This document shows, one piece after another, positions 7,791 through 16,996 of a stretch of DNA of 64,000 nucleotides (the stretch's first letter is position 1; each line of letters opens with the position of its first letter). The translations under genes and the position numbers were made by a program. Source of the DNA: Tenacibaculum aquimarinum (lineage in GTDB: Bacteria > Bacteroidota > Bacteroidia > Flavobacteriales > Flavobacteriaceae); the NCBI RefSeq assembly GCF_022478115.1, contig NZ_JAKGSC010000001.1, positions 124,001 through 188,000 on the forward strand, written 5' to 3'. The notes below the pieces were generated by a model, which saw nothing but the letters and a program-made list of their open reading frames with translations, was not told the origin of the DNA and ran no database searches.

Positions 7791-8891
7791 ATGCTTAAAA
7801 ATTTCTTTCTAATTTGCTCTGGAGTAGATTTAAAACTTATAGACAATTGTGCTAACGGAGAGCAAAATAAATACGTAGGTATTGGTGCAACTGTTTTCTT
7901 TACAGCAATTATGGCAACAATTGCCGGAAGTTATGCTTTGTACACAGTTTTTGACAATCCATATACTTCAATATTCTTCGGAATTATTTGGGGATTATTA
8001 ATCTTTAATTTAGATCGTTTTATAGTTGCAACAATCAAAAAAAACGATTCTAAATGGAAAGAATTTTTACAAGCTTCACCAAGAATTATATTGGCTGTAA
8101 TTATTGCTGTGGTAATTTCTAAACCTTTAGAATTAAAGATATTTGAGAAAGAAATAAATCAGGTTTTGTTGACGGAAAAGAACCAAATGACTTTGGACAA
8201 CAAAACTCAAATTGCACAACAATTTACTCCTGAAATTGCAAAAATTAATTCTGAAATTGAGAGTTTAAAATCTGAAATAGCATCTAAAGAATCAGAAACA
8301 AATAGCTTGTATGAAACGTATATCGCAGAAGCAGAAGGCCGAAAAGGAACTAAGTTATTAGGAAAAGGTCCTGTTTATAAAGAAAAAAGAGAAAAACACG
8401 ATGCATCTTTATTGGCTTTAAATCAGCTCAAAAAAGATAACGGAGAAAAGATTAAAAACAAGGAATTAGCTATTGCTTCTTTAATTGAAAATCAAAAATT
8501 AACAGAAACTACAACACAACCTATTATAAATAATTTCGACGGATTAATGGCAAGAGTTACCGCACTAAATAAATTACCTTGGTTACCATCTTTCTTTATT
8601 TTCTTATTGTTTTTAGCTATAGAAACGTCACCAATATTTGCCAAATTAATTTCACCAAAAGGCGAATATGATTACAAATTAGAAGACCAAGAAACTGCTA
8701 TTAAAACTTGGGTTAAACAACAAGTTAATCAGCGAGAAGAAATGTTACAAGCAGATATTGATATCAATAAAAAAGTATATGATGATATTAAAAACGAAGA
8801 AGAAATTTATGCCTATAAACAAAAAATGGCTCGCGATTTATTAAAACTGCAAGCCGATTCTTTTTATAAAAAACAACAAAAAATGTTGTAA
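7791..8891 (+). CDS. DUF4407 domain membrane protein with coiled coil
   Basis: A 366-residue protein. Hydrophobic segments lie near residues 28-52, 58-78 and 95-115, then a long charged Glu/Lys coiled-coil region (about 125-250, including KINSEIESLKSEIASKESE), one more membrane segment (WLPSFFIFLLFLAIETSPIF near 264-283), and a charged tail that may also coil. The order matches DUF4407 proteins, which have no known activity. The upstream 190 bases hold the M56 terminator and a repeat, so it is a separate transcription unit. I infer an inner-membrane structural or scaffolding role only from the shape. Confidence 0.75.
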   Translation: MLKNFFLICSGVDLKLIDNCANGEQNKYVGIGATVFFTAIMATIAGSYALYTVFDNPYTSIFFGIIWGLLIFNLDRFIVATIKKNDSKWKEFLQASPRIILAVIIAVVISKPLELKIFEKEINQVLLTEKNQMTLDNKTQIAQQFTPEIAKINSEIESLKSEIASKESETNSLYETYIAEAEGRKGTKLLGKGPVYKEKREKHDASLLALNQLKKDNGEKIKNKELAIASLIENQKLTETTTQPIINNFDGLMARVTALNKLPWLPSFFIFLLFLAIETSPIFAKLISPKGEYDYKLEDQETAIKTWVKQQVNQREEMLQADIDINKKVYDDIKNEEEIYAYKQKMARDLLKLQADSFYKKQQKML

Positions 8892-8910
8892 TACTATTTG
8901 TTTGCAAACA

Positions 8911-8994
8911 CGCCCGCGTTAGCGATTGAAATGGCATCCTTTTTTGAGGAACGAAAAAAAGATATAATGTAAAGCGCGACCTGAAAGGTAACGC
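8911..8994 (-). repeat. Dispersed hairpin element, family 1 subtype a, copy B
   Basis: On the minus strand: GCGTTACC, GCGCTTTACATTATATC, a T/A hairpin, AAAAAAGGATGCCATTTC, then GCTAACGCGGGCG. The order and most bases match copy A at 4909-5012. The ends form an inverted repeat (GCGTTA/TAACGC). It fills the gap between the convergent DUF4407 and PhnA-like genes. Confidence 0.75.
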
Positions 8995-9004
8995 ACATAA
9001 AATC

Positions 9005-9601
9005 CTACTCCTTTTCAGACATTTTTTTAACGTAATCTGTAATAATTACAATTTGTGTTGGTCCAACTTTACCTTCAATATAGTTGGCATTTTCGTGATC
9101 TAAAGAAATTCTACGAACAGCTGTACCTTGTTTTGCAACCATACTAGAGCCTTTTACTTTTAAATCTTTAATTAAAACCACAGAGTCTCCTGCCTGTAAA
9201 ATTGCTCCGTTTGCATCTCTATGAATTATCTTTTCACTCTCGTCTAAATGATCTCCAGACTCTTTTGCAAAACGCAAATCATCATCCTCCAAATACATCA
9301 TATCTAACAAATCTTTTGGCCAACCTTCGTTTCTTAAACGAGACAACATACGCCAAGCAACTACTTTTACAGCTCTAAATTCGCTCCACATAGAATCGTT
9401 TAAACAACGCCAATGATTTGCATCTGTTGCTTCTGCATCATCAATTTGAGTTCTACAAGTTTCACAAGCAAGCAAACTTCCATCAACTCCACCTCCACCA
9501 GTAATAGTCGGTTTTACATCGTAAATTGCTAAATTATTGGTTGAAGCACACAATTCGCACTTATTTCCACTTCTGTTTTCTAAATCTTGTTGTAAACTCA
9601 T
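9005..9601 (-). CDS. PhnA-like zinc-ribbon protein (alkylphosphonate utilisation family)
   Basis: The preferred start is the ATG at 9601 (MSLQQDLENRSGNKCELC), giving 198 residues; an upstream in-frame start at 9622 adds seven unlikely residues. Two Cys pairs (CELC near residue 15 and CETC near 48) form a zinc ribbon, and the C-terminal half (LQAGDSVVLIKDLKVKGSS, then KVGPTQIVIITDYVKK) is the SH3-like PhnA domain. PhnA proteins are widespread; despite the name the role is uncertain, since phosphonoacetate hydrolase activity belongs to an unrelated enzyme. No phn genes are nearby. Confidence 0.82.
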   Translation of the reverse strand: MSLQQDLENRSGNKCELCASTNNLAIYDVKPTITGGGGVDGSLLACETCRTQIDDAEATDANHWRCLNDSMWSEFRAVKVVAWRMLSRLRNEGWPKDLLDMMYLEDDDLRFAKESGDHLDESEKIIHRDANGAILQAGDSVVLIKDLKVKGSSMVAKQGTAVRRISLDHENANYIEGKVGPTQIVIITDYVKKMSEKE

Positions 9602-9640
9602 CTTAAAAATTTTGTTAAGCAAAAGTACTATTTTATTTTG

Positions 9641-9725
9641 AAGCTATTCCTGCTTTTCGCACTCGCTTTTTTATTCATAAAAAGAGCTCAAACAAATGCT
9701 TCAAATGCGAAGCATTCAACGAATC
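9641..9725 (+). repeat. Dispersed hairpin element, family 1 subtype b, copy E
   Basis: GAAGCTATTCCTGCTTTTC, then ACTCGCTTTTTTATTCATAA, AAAGAGCTCAAACAA and TTCAACGAATC. Compared with copies C and D it carries an extra hairpin (arms AATGCTTC/GAAGCATT, 9695-9716) just before the TTCAA-ATC box. A TTAACCCGG tail at about 9747 may be its outer end. Confidence 0.6.
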
Positions 9726-9809
9726 AAAAAAAATATAAAAGTGCAGTTAACCCGGTCTAAACTAACTTGCCAACTTTTATACTTTACCAATTAAGTTTAT
9801 CTTTACTTT

Positions 9810-10316
9810 ATGAATTTAGAAAGTGAACGTTTAATTATTAGAGAAATTGAAATTAGTGATGCTCCATTTTACTTTGCGTTATTTAACGATCCAGATTGGA
9901 TTAAATTTATTTCAGATAAAAACTTAAAAACGGTTGATGAGACTGAAGCTTATCTTAAAAAAATGAAAACGGATAACGCTAAACTTGGCGGATTAGGATT
10001 CTTTACTGTACTCTTAAAAGAAACCAACCAAGCAATTGGGGTTTCTACCGCTTTACAACGCGACAATTTGGAATTTGTAGATATTGGTTACGGATTTTTA
10101 CCAAAATATCGTGGAAAAGGATATGCTTCAGAAGCAACAAAATTAATTATTGAATATGTTCGTAAAAAATTTAAACAGAAAAAGGTTTTAGCCTTTACTA
10201 TGCCTGATAATACGGCTTCTCAAAAATTACTAAAGAAACTTAACTTTAACTATGTTGGTTTACAGATTGTTTTTGAAAACGAAGAAGATGCAGTTTTCGA
10301 ATATATTTTCAAATAA
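9810..10316 (+). CDS. GNAT family N-acetyltransferase (RimJ/RimL-like)
   Basis: A 168-residue protein of the Acetyltransf_3 type: LESERLIIREIEISDAPF at the start, the acetyl-CoA loop near YGFLPKYRGKGYASEA (motif A, residues 90-106), and the C-terminal NTASQKLLKKLNFNYVG typical of RimJ/RimL-like enzymes. These acetylate amines on protein N-termini or small molecules; the substrate cannot be predicted here. It stands alone between a repeat and a bidirectional terminator shared with pckA. Confidence 0.85.
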   Translation: MNLESERLIIREIEISDAPFYFALFNDPDWIKFISDKNLKTVDETEAYLKKMKTDNAKLGGLGFFTVLLKETNQAIGVSTALQRDNLEFVDIGYGFLPKYRGKGYASEATKLIIEYVRKKFKQKKVLAFTMPDNTASQKLLKKLNFNYVGLQIVFENEEDAVFEYIFK

Positions 10317-10317
10317 A

Positions 10318-10342
10318 AAAAGCATCCAAATAGGATGCTTTT
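10318..10342. terminator. Bidirectional terminator between GNAT gene and pckA
   Basis: Stem AAAAGCATCC/GGATGCTTTT with loop AAATA between convergent stops, with A and T runs on either side. Confidence 0.85.
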
Positions 10343-10363
10343 AAATTCAATATTAAATCACTT

Positions 10364-11974
10364 TTAATATGTAAATCGCTGAGGACCACCTCTTCTGATG
10401 TCTTCATTTGCAACATCTTCAAATTGCGTAAAGTTATTTCTAAAAGCATTAGATAATTTAAATGCTGTTTTATAATACTCTTCATCATTATTCCAAGTTG
10501 CTCTTGGGCTTAATAACTCAGTTGGAACTCCAGGACATTTTCTTGGTTGTGCTACTCCAAATACAGAATGGATATGATAATCTTCATATTTATAGCTTCC
10601 TAAATCTCCATTTAAAACCGCAGAAATCATTGCTCTTGTATATTTTAATGGCATTCTTCTACCAACGCCATATTTACCACCAGACCAACCTGTGTTAATT
10701 AACCAAACATTTACATTTGCATCTTTCATCTTTTTACTTAACATCTCTGCATATTTTGTAGGATGTAAAGGCATAAATGGCGCACCAAAACATGCTGAAA
10801 AACTTGGTGTTGGCTCCGTAACACCTGCTTCTGTACCTGCAACCTTAGCAGTATAACCAGAAATAAAGTGATATGCTGCTTGGTTTGGTGTTAATTTAGA
10901 TATTGGAGGTAAAACACCAAAAGCATCTGCCGTTAAGAAGAAAATATTTTTTGGATTCTTACCAATTGATGGTTTTTTAATGTTTTCTATATGATAAATT
11001 GGATAACTAACTCTTGTATTTTGAGTAATTGAAGTATCTGCAAAATCGATAGCTCCTTTATCATCCATTACAATGTTTTCTAAGATAGCTCCTTTTTTAA
11101 TTGCTCCGAAAATTTCTGGCTCTTGCTCTTGCGATAAGTTAATTACTTTTGCGTAACAACCTCCTTCAAAATTGAAAACAGTATTTTCAGCAGTCCAACC
11201 ATGTTCATCATCACCAATTAAACTTCTATCTGGATCTGTAGAAAGTGTTGTTTTTCCTGTTCCAGATAATCCGAAGAAAATAGCTGTGTCTCCATCTTTA
11301 CCAACATTTGCAGAACAATGCATTGGCAAGGTGTTTTTATAAACTGGTAAAATGAAGTTTAATGCAGAAAAAATTCCTTTTTTAATTTCACCTGTATAAC
11401 CTGTACCTCCAATTAATGCAATTTTCTTTTCAAAATTTAAAATTGCAAAATTGTGTTGACGTGTTCCATCAACTTCAGCATCAGCCATAAAACCTGGAGC
11501 GTTTATTACTGTCCATTCAGGAGAAAAACCTTTTAATTCTTCTTCTGTAGGTCTTAAAAACATATTATAAGCAAACATATTACTCCAAGGATATTCGTTT
11601 ACTACACGAATATTTAACTTGTAATCTTCATCTGCACAGGCATAAGAATCTCTAACAAAAATTTCTTTATTAGAAAGATAAGCTACAACTTTATCATAAA
11701 GTTTATCAAATTTATCTGCATCAAAAGGAATATTAATGTCTCCCCACCAAACTTTGTCTTTAGTAATATTGTCTTTTACAATAAACCTATCCATTGGTGA
11801 ACGTCCAGTAAATTCTCCTGTATTAACAGCAATTGCTCCTAAAGAAGATTCTTTTCCTTGTTTTTTTTCTAAAACTTCAGCATGTAACTCATCTGAAGAT
11901 AATTGATAACGAATTGTTGGGTTTTTAATTCCTAAACCGTCTAACGAAATCGTTTTCGTATTAAGATCTGTCAT
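10364..11974 (-). CDS. pckA: Phosphoenolpyruvate carboxykinase (ATP)
   Basis: A 536-residue cytoplasmic enzyme that converts oxaloacetate and ATP to phosphoenolpyruvate, CO2 and ADP, the first committed step of gluconeogenesis. The ATP P-loop GLSGTGKTT is at 235-243 and the metal-binding DDEHGW at 255-260; GRSPMDRF near 57-64 binds the substrate carboxylate. Length and motifs are those of the ATP-dependent, not the GTP-dependent, family. It has its own candidate promoter and shares a terminator with the convergent GNAT gene. Gluconeogenesis suits growth on peptides and amino acids. Confidence 0.96.
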   Translation of the reverse strand: MTDLNTKTISLDGLGIKNPTIRYQLSSDELHAEVLEKKQGKESSLGAIAVNTGEFTGRSPMDRFIVKDNITKDKVWWGDINIPFDADKFDKLYDKVVAYLSNKEIFVRDSYACADEDYKLNIRVVNEYPWSNMFAYNMFLRPTEEELKGFSPEWTVINAPGFMADAEVDGTRQHNFAILNFEKKIALIGGTGYTGEIKKGIFSALNFILPVYKNTLPMHCSANVGKDGDTAIFFGLSGTGKTTLSTDPDRSLIGDDEHGWTAENTVFNFEGGCYAKVINLSQEQEPEIFGAIKKGAILENIVMDDKGAIDFADTSITQNTRVSYPIYHIENIKKPSIGKNPKNIFFLTADAFGVLPPISKLTPNQAAYHFISGYTAKVAGTEAGVTEPTPSFSACFGAPFMPLHPTKYAEMLSKKMKDANVNVWLINTGWSGGKYGVGRRMPLKYTRAMISAVLNGDLGSYKYEDYHIHSVFGVAQPRKCPGVPTELLSPRATWNNDEEYYKTAFKLSNAFRNNFTQFEDVANEDIRRGGPQRFTY

Positions 11975-12006
11975 TCCTTAATTTTTAGTTGTGTTATAAT
12001 AAAGTC

Positions 12007-12014
12007 CAAAAGTA
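12007..12014 (-). promoter_or_regulatory. Candidate -7 element of pckA
   Basis: On the minus strand TACTTTTG matches TAnnTTTG and lies 32 bases upstream of the start at 11974. The -33 region is only T-rich. Confidence 0.45.
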
Positions 12015-12061
12015 CAGAATATTTTAAGATAAAAAACTTTAAGCTAAATTTTTATCAACTA

Positions 12062-12442
12062 TTAATTTTTAATAGTTTTTTTTACAAAATTGATAAAAAG
12101 TAAAATCCATCCTATACAGAAAAGCAATCCTCCTAATGGTGTTATAAACCAGATAGTTTTTGCAGAAATATTTAGTAATTGTATTGCATAAATAGATCCA
12201 GAAAAACATAAAATTCCAGCAAAAAATAAATAACTAATGTAGTTTTTTTGTTTCTCGGAGAATTTATCAAAAGTATTTACCAATAAAAGTACAATTACAT
12301 GATACATTTGATAACGAACCGCAGTTTCAAAACTAAGTAAGGCATCAACTGAAAGAGATTCTTTTAAAGCATGCGCTCCAAAAGCCCCTAAAATAATTGC
12401 TAATAGCCCTAAGAATGCTGTAATAGATAAATTTTTATACAT
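12062..12442 (-). CDS. DUF423 family small membrane protein
   Basis: A 126-residue protein with four predicted membrane helices and the DUF423 signature LGAFGAHALKESLS near residues 20-33, plus YHVIVLLLV and a GGLLFCIGWILLF end. The family (E. coli YgdD) is conserved but has no settled function. On the minus strand it precedes pckA with an 87-base gap holding a pckA promoter, so it may or may not be co-transcribed. It is divergent from the saccharopine-dehydrogenase-like gene, and a TATTTTTG box on the minus strand at 12504-12511 could be its promoter. Confidence 0.85.
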   Translation of the reverse strand: MYKNLSITAFLGLLAIILGAFGAHALKESLSVDALLSFETAVRYQMYHVIVLLLVNTFDKFSEKQKNYISYLFFAGILCFSGSIYAIQLLNISAKTIWFITPLGGLLFCIGWILLFINFVKKTIKN

Positions 12443-12525
12443 GTTTGTTTTTTTAGAATTGAAATTTGCTAATTTCGCTATTAAGGATTTGCTAATTTTT
12501 TAGCAAAAATAAAGAGAATTTTACA

Positions 12526-13890
12526 ATGAGAAAAGTTTTAGTAATTGGTGCTGGAAGATCTAGTTCTTCATTAATTCAATATTTATTAGATAAATCTACA
12601 AGTGAAAACTTACATATTACCATTGCAGATATCTCTTTAGAAAATGCAAAAGAGAGAGCAAACAATCATAAAAACGCTTCAGCAATACTTTTTGATGTTT
12701 TTAATACTGAACAACGTAGAGAAGAAATTGAAAAAGCCACTATAGTAATCTCAATGTTACCCGCTCGTTTCCATATTGAAGTTGCCAAAGATTGTGTTGA
12801 TTTAAATAAACACATGGTTACTGCTTCTTACATTTCTAAAGAAATGAAAGAGTTGGATGAAGCTGTAAAAAAGAAAGGTTTAGTTTTTATGAATGAAATT
12901 GGGCTAGATCCTGGTTTAGACCACATGAGCGCAATGCAAATTATTGATAAAATTAAAGAAAACGGTGCTAAAATGCTACTTTTCGAATCTTTTTGCGGAG
13001 GATTAGTAGCTCCTGAAAGTGATAATAATTTGTGGAATTACAAGTTTACCTGGAACCCAAGAAATGTTGTTTTAGCTGGGCAAGGTGGAGCCGCAATGTT
13101 TATACAAGAAGGTACTTATAAATACATTCCCTATCATAAATTATTTAGAAGAACAGAATTTTTAAACATAGATGGAAGTGGTAAGTTTGAAGCTTATGCA
13201 AATAGAGATTCTTTAAAGTACAGAAGTGTCTATGGTTTAGACAATATACCAACAATGTACCGCGGAACAATAAGAAAAGTTGGTTTTTCTAGAGCTTGGA
13301 ATGTTTTTGTTCAATTAGGTATGACTGATGATACTTATACTATTGAAGACTCTATGAACATGTCTTATAGAGATTTTACAAATTTATTTTTAGCGTATTC
13401 TCCTTCAGATTCTGTTGAATTAAAGTTTCGTTCTTATTTAAAAATTGAACAAGATGATATTATGTGGGACAAGTTTTTAGAACTTGATATTTTTAATCCG
13501 AATAAAAACATAGGCTTAGAAAATGCAACTCCTGCTCAAATCCTTCAAAAGATATTAATGGATCAGTGGACTTTACAAGAGCAAGATAAAGACATGATTG
13601 TTATGCATCATAAATTTGGGTATGAATATCAAAATGAAAGACGTCAAATTGAAAGTAGTATGGTAATTAATGGAGATGACCAAACGTTTACCGCTATGGC
13701 AAAAACAGTTGGTTTACCTGTAGCTATGGCAACTCTTAAAATATTGAATAAAGAAATAACAACTCCTGGGGTTCAGTTACCAATTACAAAAGAAGTTTAC
13801 GAACCTATTTTAAAAGAATTAGAGGAATATGGCATCAATTTTATAGAGAAAAAGGTAGACTACTTTGGTTATAACCCAATGAATCTCTAA
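12526..13890 (+). CDS. Saccharopine dehydrogenase-like oxidoreductase
   Basis: A 454-residue NAD(P)-dependent enzyme. The N-terminal Rossmann fold is clear (VLVIGAGRSSSSLIQYL, residues 4-20; ADISLENAKERA), followed by LPARFHIEVAKDCVDLNKHMVTASY and the substrate domain beginning EIGLDPGLDHMSAM. The family joins or splits amino acids through a secondary amine, with glutamate as one product. The likely role here is lysine catabolism or a related amine pathway; no other lysine gene is nearby, so substrate assignment is open. It ends 5 bases before the convergent rnhB stop. Confidence 0.85.
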   Translation: MRKVLVIGAGRSSSSLIQYLLDKSTSENLHITIADISLENAKERANNHKNASAILFDVFNTEQRREEIEKATIVISMLPARFHIEVAKDCVDLNKHMVTASYISKEMKELDEAVKKKGLVFMNEIGLDPGLDHMSAMQIIDKIKENGAKMLLFESFCGGLVAPESDNNLWNYKFTWNPRNVVLAGQGGAAMFIQEGTYKYIPYHKLFRRTEFLNIDGSGKFEAYANRDSLKYRSVYGLDNIPTMYRGTIRKVGFSRAWNVFVQLGMTDDTYTIEDSMNMSYRDFTNLFLAYSPSDSVELKFRSYLKIEQDDIMWDKFLELDIFNPNKNIGLENATPAQILQKILMDQWTLQEQDKDMIVMHHKFGYEYQNERRQIESSMVINGDDQTFTAMAKTVGLPVAMATLKILNKEITTPGVQLPITKEVYEPILKELEEYGINFIEKKVDYFGYNPMNL

Positions 13891-13895
13891 TTAGT

Positions 13896-14495
13896 TTATA
13901 GCTTTAATTTATATTGCTCTGGTAATAATTTAAAAGTTTTTCGATGGTATTTTGTTGCTCCAAATTCTCGAATAGCATTTCTATGTTCTTTGGTTGGGTA
14001 ACCCTTATTTTTTTTCCAATTATACATTGGAAATTCTTGGTGGATTTTCTCCATATAATCATCTCTATAAGTTTTAGCCAACACTGAAGCTGCTGCAATA
14101 CTCATAAATTTAGCATCTCCTTTTACAATTGTTTCGTGTGGTATATCTTTAAAAGATTTAAATTTATTTCCATCAACAATTATAAATTCTGGAGTAACAG
14201 TTAACGCAGAAATGGAACGATGCATTCCTGTAATAGAAGCCTGTAAAACATTAATTTCATCAACCTCTTTTTGATCTATAAAAGAAACTCCAAAAGCAAG
14301 TGCTTTTTCTTCTATATAAGGACGTAATTCTTGTCGTTTTTTTTCTGACAATTGTTTAGAATCATTTAAAAAAGGATGCGAAAAACCTTCAGGTAAAATT
14401 ACTGCTGCTGCAACAACAGGTCCACTTAAACAACCTCTGCCCGCTTCATCTGTTCCTGCTTCTAAAGAAAATCCACTAAAATTAAATTGTAACAT
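13896..14495 (-). CDS. rnhB: Ribonuclease HII
   Basis: A 199-residue enzyme from the ATG at 14495 (a GTG at 14501 would add two residues). It removes RNA primers and misincorporated ribonucleotides from DNA. The catalytic acidic motif [13 protein letters not shown] opens the protein (residues 14-26 from the ATG), and the conserved [25 protein letters not shown] and YPTKEH segments follow. Length is usual. Its start codon lies inside one arm of a perfect 12-bp inverted repeat (14485-14513), which could limit translation initiation. Confidence 0.95.
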   Translation of the reverse strand: MLQFNFSGFSLEAGTDEAGRGCLSGPVVAAAVILPEGFSHPFLNDSKQLSEKKRQELRPYIEEKALAFGVSFIDQKEVDEINVLQASITGMHRSISALTVTPEFIIVDGNKFKSFKDIPHETIVKGDAKFMSIAAASVLAKTYRDDYMEKIHQEFPMYNWKKNKGYPTKEHRNAIREFGATKYHRKTFKLLPEQYKLKL

Positions 14496-14513
14496 TAACA
14501 CAATGTTACAATT
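14485..14513. promoter_or_regulatory. Perfect 12-bp inverted repeat over the rnhB start codon
   Basis: Arms AATTGTAACATT (14485-14496) and AATGTTACAATT (14502-14513) flank a 5-base loop. In rnhB mRNA the start codon falls at the first bases of the 3' arm. It also lies in the divergent rnhB/porin interval, so it could instead be a protein operator. Confidence 0.5.
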
Positions 14514-14577
14514 TCTATAGAAATTATTACTAATTTTTTTCGTTTTATTATTTTACATTTGCTTTATAAAATTCTTT

Positions 14578-16710
14578 ATGAATAAATTTTTAGTTTTTAC
14601 TTTTTTACTGCTATTTTTTAATAGCTTTTCTAGTTTTTCTCAAAAAAGAAAATTAAGCAGAAGTGGTATTAATATGCCTAAATCTGGAGGAAACAGTGGT
14701 AACATAAACGACTCTATATATTCCGGAGAAATTGATGTAACATTAAGCGGAAAAACTAAATACACAGACTATAAAATTATATCCCATAAAAGAGACACAA
14801 CTTTAATAGACACGACACTTACAATACAAAAGGAGTATAAATTTAACTTTTTAAGAAAAGATAATTTTGAATTATTACCTTTTCATAACCAAGGACAAAC
14901 ATTTAATAATTTAGGTTACGACTTTTCTAACAGTTCCCTTTTTCCGGATATTGGTTTTAGGGCTAAACAATTTAATTTTTATCAAATAGAAGATATAAAT
15001 TACTATCACTTACCAACTCCTACTACACAAATTATGTACAGAAGTGGTATGGAACAAGGGCAGGTCTTGGATGCTCTTTTTACATTAAACTTCTCTAAAC
15101 GATTAAACGTTGCCTTAGAATATAAAGGATTGCGTTCTTTAGGGCATTATCGTAGTTCCTTAGCTAGTCATGGAAACTTTAGAGCTTCCTTTACTTATGA
15201 AACTAAAAAGGGGCAATACTCAATTAAAGGACATACCGCAATTCAAGATATTTTTAATGAAGAAAGCGGTGGTTTAACTGACGATTCCTTAACAGCCTTT
15301 ATTACAAACGATGAAAATTCTGCCAATGACAGAGGCCGATTAGATGTAAATTTAACAGATACAGAAAATTATTTTGACGGAAAACGCTATTATTTAGAGC
15401 ATAGTTTTAGGTTATTCTCTACTGAAAATAATAAGAAAGCAAAAGAAAAAACTAAGGCTCAAACAGAGATTCCAAGAGATTCTTTATTTATCGACAAAAT
15501 AGATAGCATTGCTAAAAACAAAGCTATGACTAAAATAAATACAACTTCTAAAACTGATAGTATTGCTAATAAAACTCTTTCTAAAGAGAATACTAACTTT
15601 ACTAATTTAAAAGTTGGGCATATTGTTTTAGTTGACAATAAATTTTACAAATTTGAACAACCAACATTAAACACAACAATGTTTGGAAGTGCTAATATTA
15701 CAGGAAATATCTCTACAATAACTGATTATCAATTTTTAAGTAATCAATTGTTTTTAGACTTTAATTCAAAATATATTTTAGGAAATTTTAGAGCTAAGGT
15801 TACACATTCTACTTATGAATATGGTTATAGCGAATTAACAAACATAAACGCATATCCTAATGTTAATGTAGATAAGTTAAGCGGAGACGCAATTTCGTTT
15901 GGTGCAGATTGGAACGGGAAAATTGACAAATTTAAAGTTAATGCAAGTGCACAAATTACACCAGGAAACGGACGTTTAGCTGGTAACGATTTTAAAGCAG
16001 AAGCTATCTATAAAAAAGACAGTCTTTTTACAATTAAAGGCCGCTTGAACATTAATTCTAAATCGCCAAACTTCAACACTTTATTACATCAAAGTAATTA
16101 TGACAATTATAATTGGCAAAACAATTTTGAAAACATTGGAACCAGAAATATTGGCGGAACTTTTGAAAGCAAATGGGGAAATGCTTCCTTAGATATTACC
16201 AATATTGACAGCTATGTCTATTTTGATGAAAACGGAACACCGCAACAAGCATCTGAAAACATAAATTATCTAAAAGCCAAAGTCTCAAAAGAATTTAAAG
16301 TTGGTAAATTTGCTTTAGACAATACCATAATGTATCAAAATGTATCTAACGGAAGTTCGGTTTTTAGAGTGCCCGAATTGGTTTCTAGAAATACATTATA
16401 CTATGCAGACAGTTGGTTTAAAGGAAAACCTATATTAGTTAACATTGGTGTAACTTTTAAATATTTTTCTAAATACAAAGCCAATGCTTACAATCCGTTA
16501 TTGGCAGAATTTCAACTACAAAACGACACAGAAATTGGCTACCCAACCTTTGATGTTTTCTTTAACGCCAGAGTTCGTAGAACAAGAATTTATTTAAAAT
16601 TAGACAATGTAACCTCTAGTTTTGCTGAAAAAAATTATTTCTCTGCACCAAGTTATCCATACAGAGATTTTTCAATTCGTTTTGGATTGGTGTGGAATTG
16701 GTTTATTTAG
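14578..16710 (+). CDS. Putative outer-membrane porin (Porin_10-like)
   Basis: A 710-residue protein. It has a signal peptide in the first 21 residues (LVFTFLLLFFNSFSSFS), then a short low-complexity part, then many alternating beta strands with aromatic ends, finishing with YRDFSIRFGLVWNWFI, the aromatic-terminated last strand typical of outer-membrane barrels. A Lys/Thr/Asp-rich insert lies near residues 290-345 (KAKEKTKAQTEIPRDSLF and nearby). The layout fits the putative porin family of Flavobacteriia. Substrate unknown. Its C-terminal codons overlap no real gene; a small membrane-protein gene starts 4 bases later. Confidence 0.8.
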   Translation: MNKFLVFTFLLLFFNSFSSFSQKRKLSRSGINMPKSGGNSGNINDSIYSGEIDVTLSGKTKYTDYKIISHKRDTTLIDTTLTIQKEYKFNFLRKDNFELLPFHNQGQTFNNLGYDFSNSSLFPDIGFRAKQFNFYQIEDINYYHLPTPTTQIMYRSGMEQGQVLDALFTLNFSKRLNVALEYKGLRSLGHYRSSLASHGNFRASFTYETKKGQYSIKGHTAIQDIFNEESGGLTDDSLTAFITNDENSANDRGRLDVNLTDTENYFDGKRYYLEHSFRLFSTENNKKAKEKTKAQTEIPRDSLFIDKIDSIAKNKAMTKINTTSKTDSIANKTLSKENTNFTNLKVGHIVLVDNKFYKFEQPTLNTTMFGSANITGNISTITDYQFLSNQLFLDFNSKYILGNFRAKVTHSTYEYGYSELTNINAYPNVNVDKLSGDAISFGADWNGKIDKFKVNASAQITPGNGRLAGNDFKAEAIYKKDSLFTIKGRLNINSKSPNFNTLLHQSNYDNYNWQNNFENIGTRNIGGTFESKWGNASLDITNIDSYVYFDENGTPQQASENINYLKAKVSKEFKVGKFALDNTIMYQNVSNGSSVFRVPELVSRNTLYYADSWFKGKPILVNIGVTFKYFSKYKANAYNPLLAEFQLQNDTEIGYPTFDVFFNARVRRTRIYLKLDNVTSSFAEKNYFSAPSYPYRDFSIRFGLVWNWFI

Positions 16711-16714
16711 TTCT

Positions 16715-16996
16715 ATGTTATTAATAGTTACCCTTTATTTTTTAGCTGTTTGGATATTTAGTGTTTACCTTCTTCACCCTTGGAAGAAAATAAAGCACTT
16801 TATAATTGCAAATATCCTACTTATTTTAAGTTATGTTGTATTAATAATATATGGAGGAGAAAAAATTTGGGGTACAGATCCTTACGGTCTTGGTATGTTT
16901 TTTAGGTTAATTTTAGCAATTATTACTCACACCACATTAATATTTATATTCTCATTATATAAAAGTTTTAAGCTTAAAAATGAAAAATCAACTTAA
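16715..16996 (+). CDS. Small hypothetical membrane protein (93 aa)
   Basis: The preferred start is the ATG at 16715, four bases after the porin stop, giving 93 residues; the upstream in-frame extension to 16622 would overlap the porin coding region. Three hydrophobic segments can be seen (residues 1-20, 28-47 and 63-83), with a short GGEKIWGTDPYGLG loop between the second and third. I do not recognise the family. It overlaps the next small gene by 17 bases, which suggests coupled translation and a shared role. Confidence 0.6.
   Translation: MLLIVTLYFLAVWIFSVYLLHPWKKIKHFIIANILLILSYVVLIIYGGEKIWGTDPYGLGMFFRLILAIITHTTLIFIFSLYKSFKLKNEKST

Noticed and set aside
14496..14501. GTG start for rnhB
   Set aside because: The ATG two codons later is a better start and gives the usual length.
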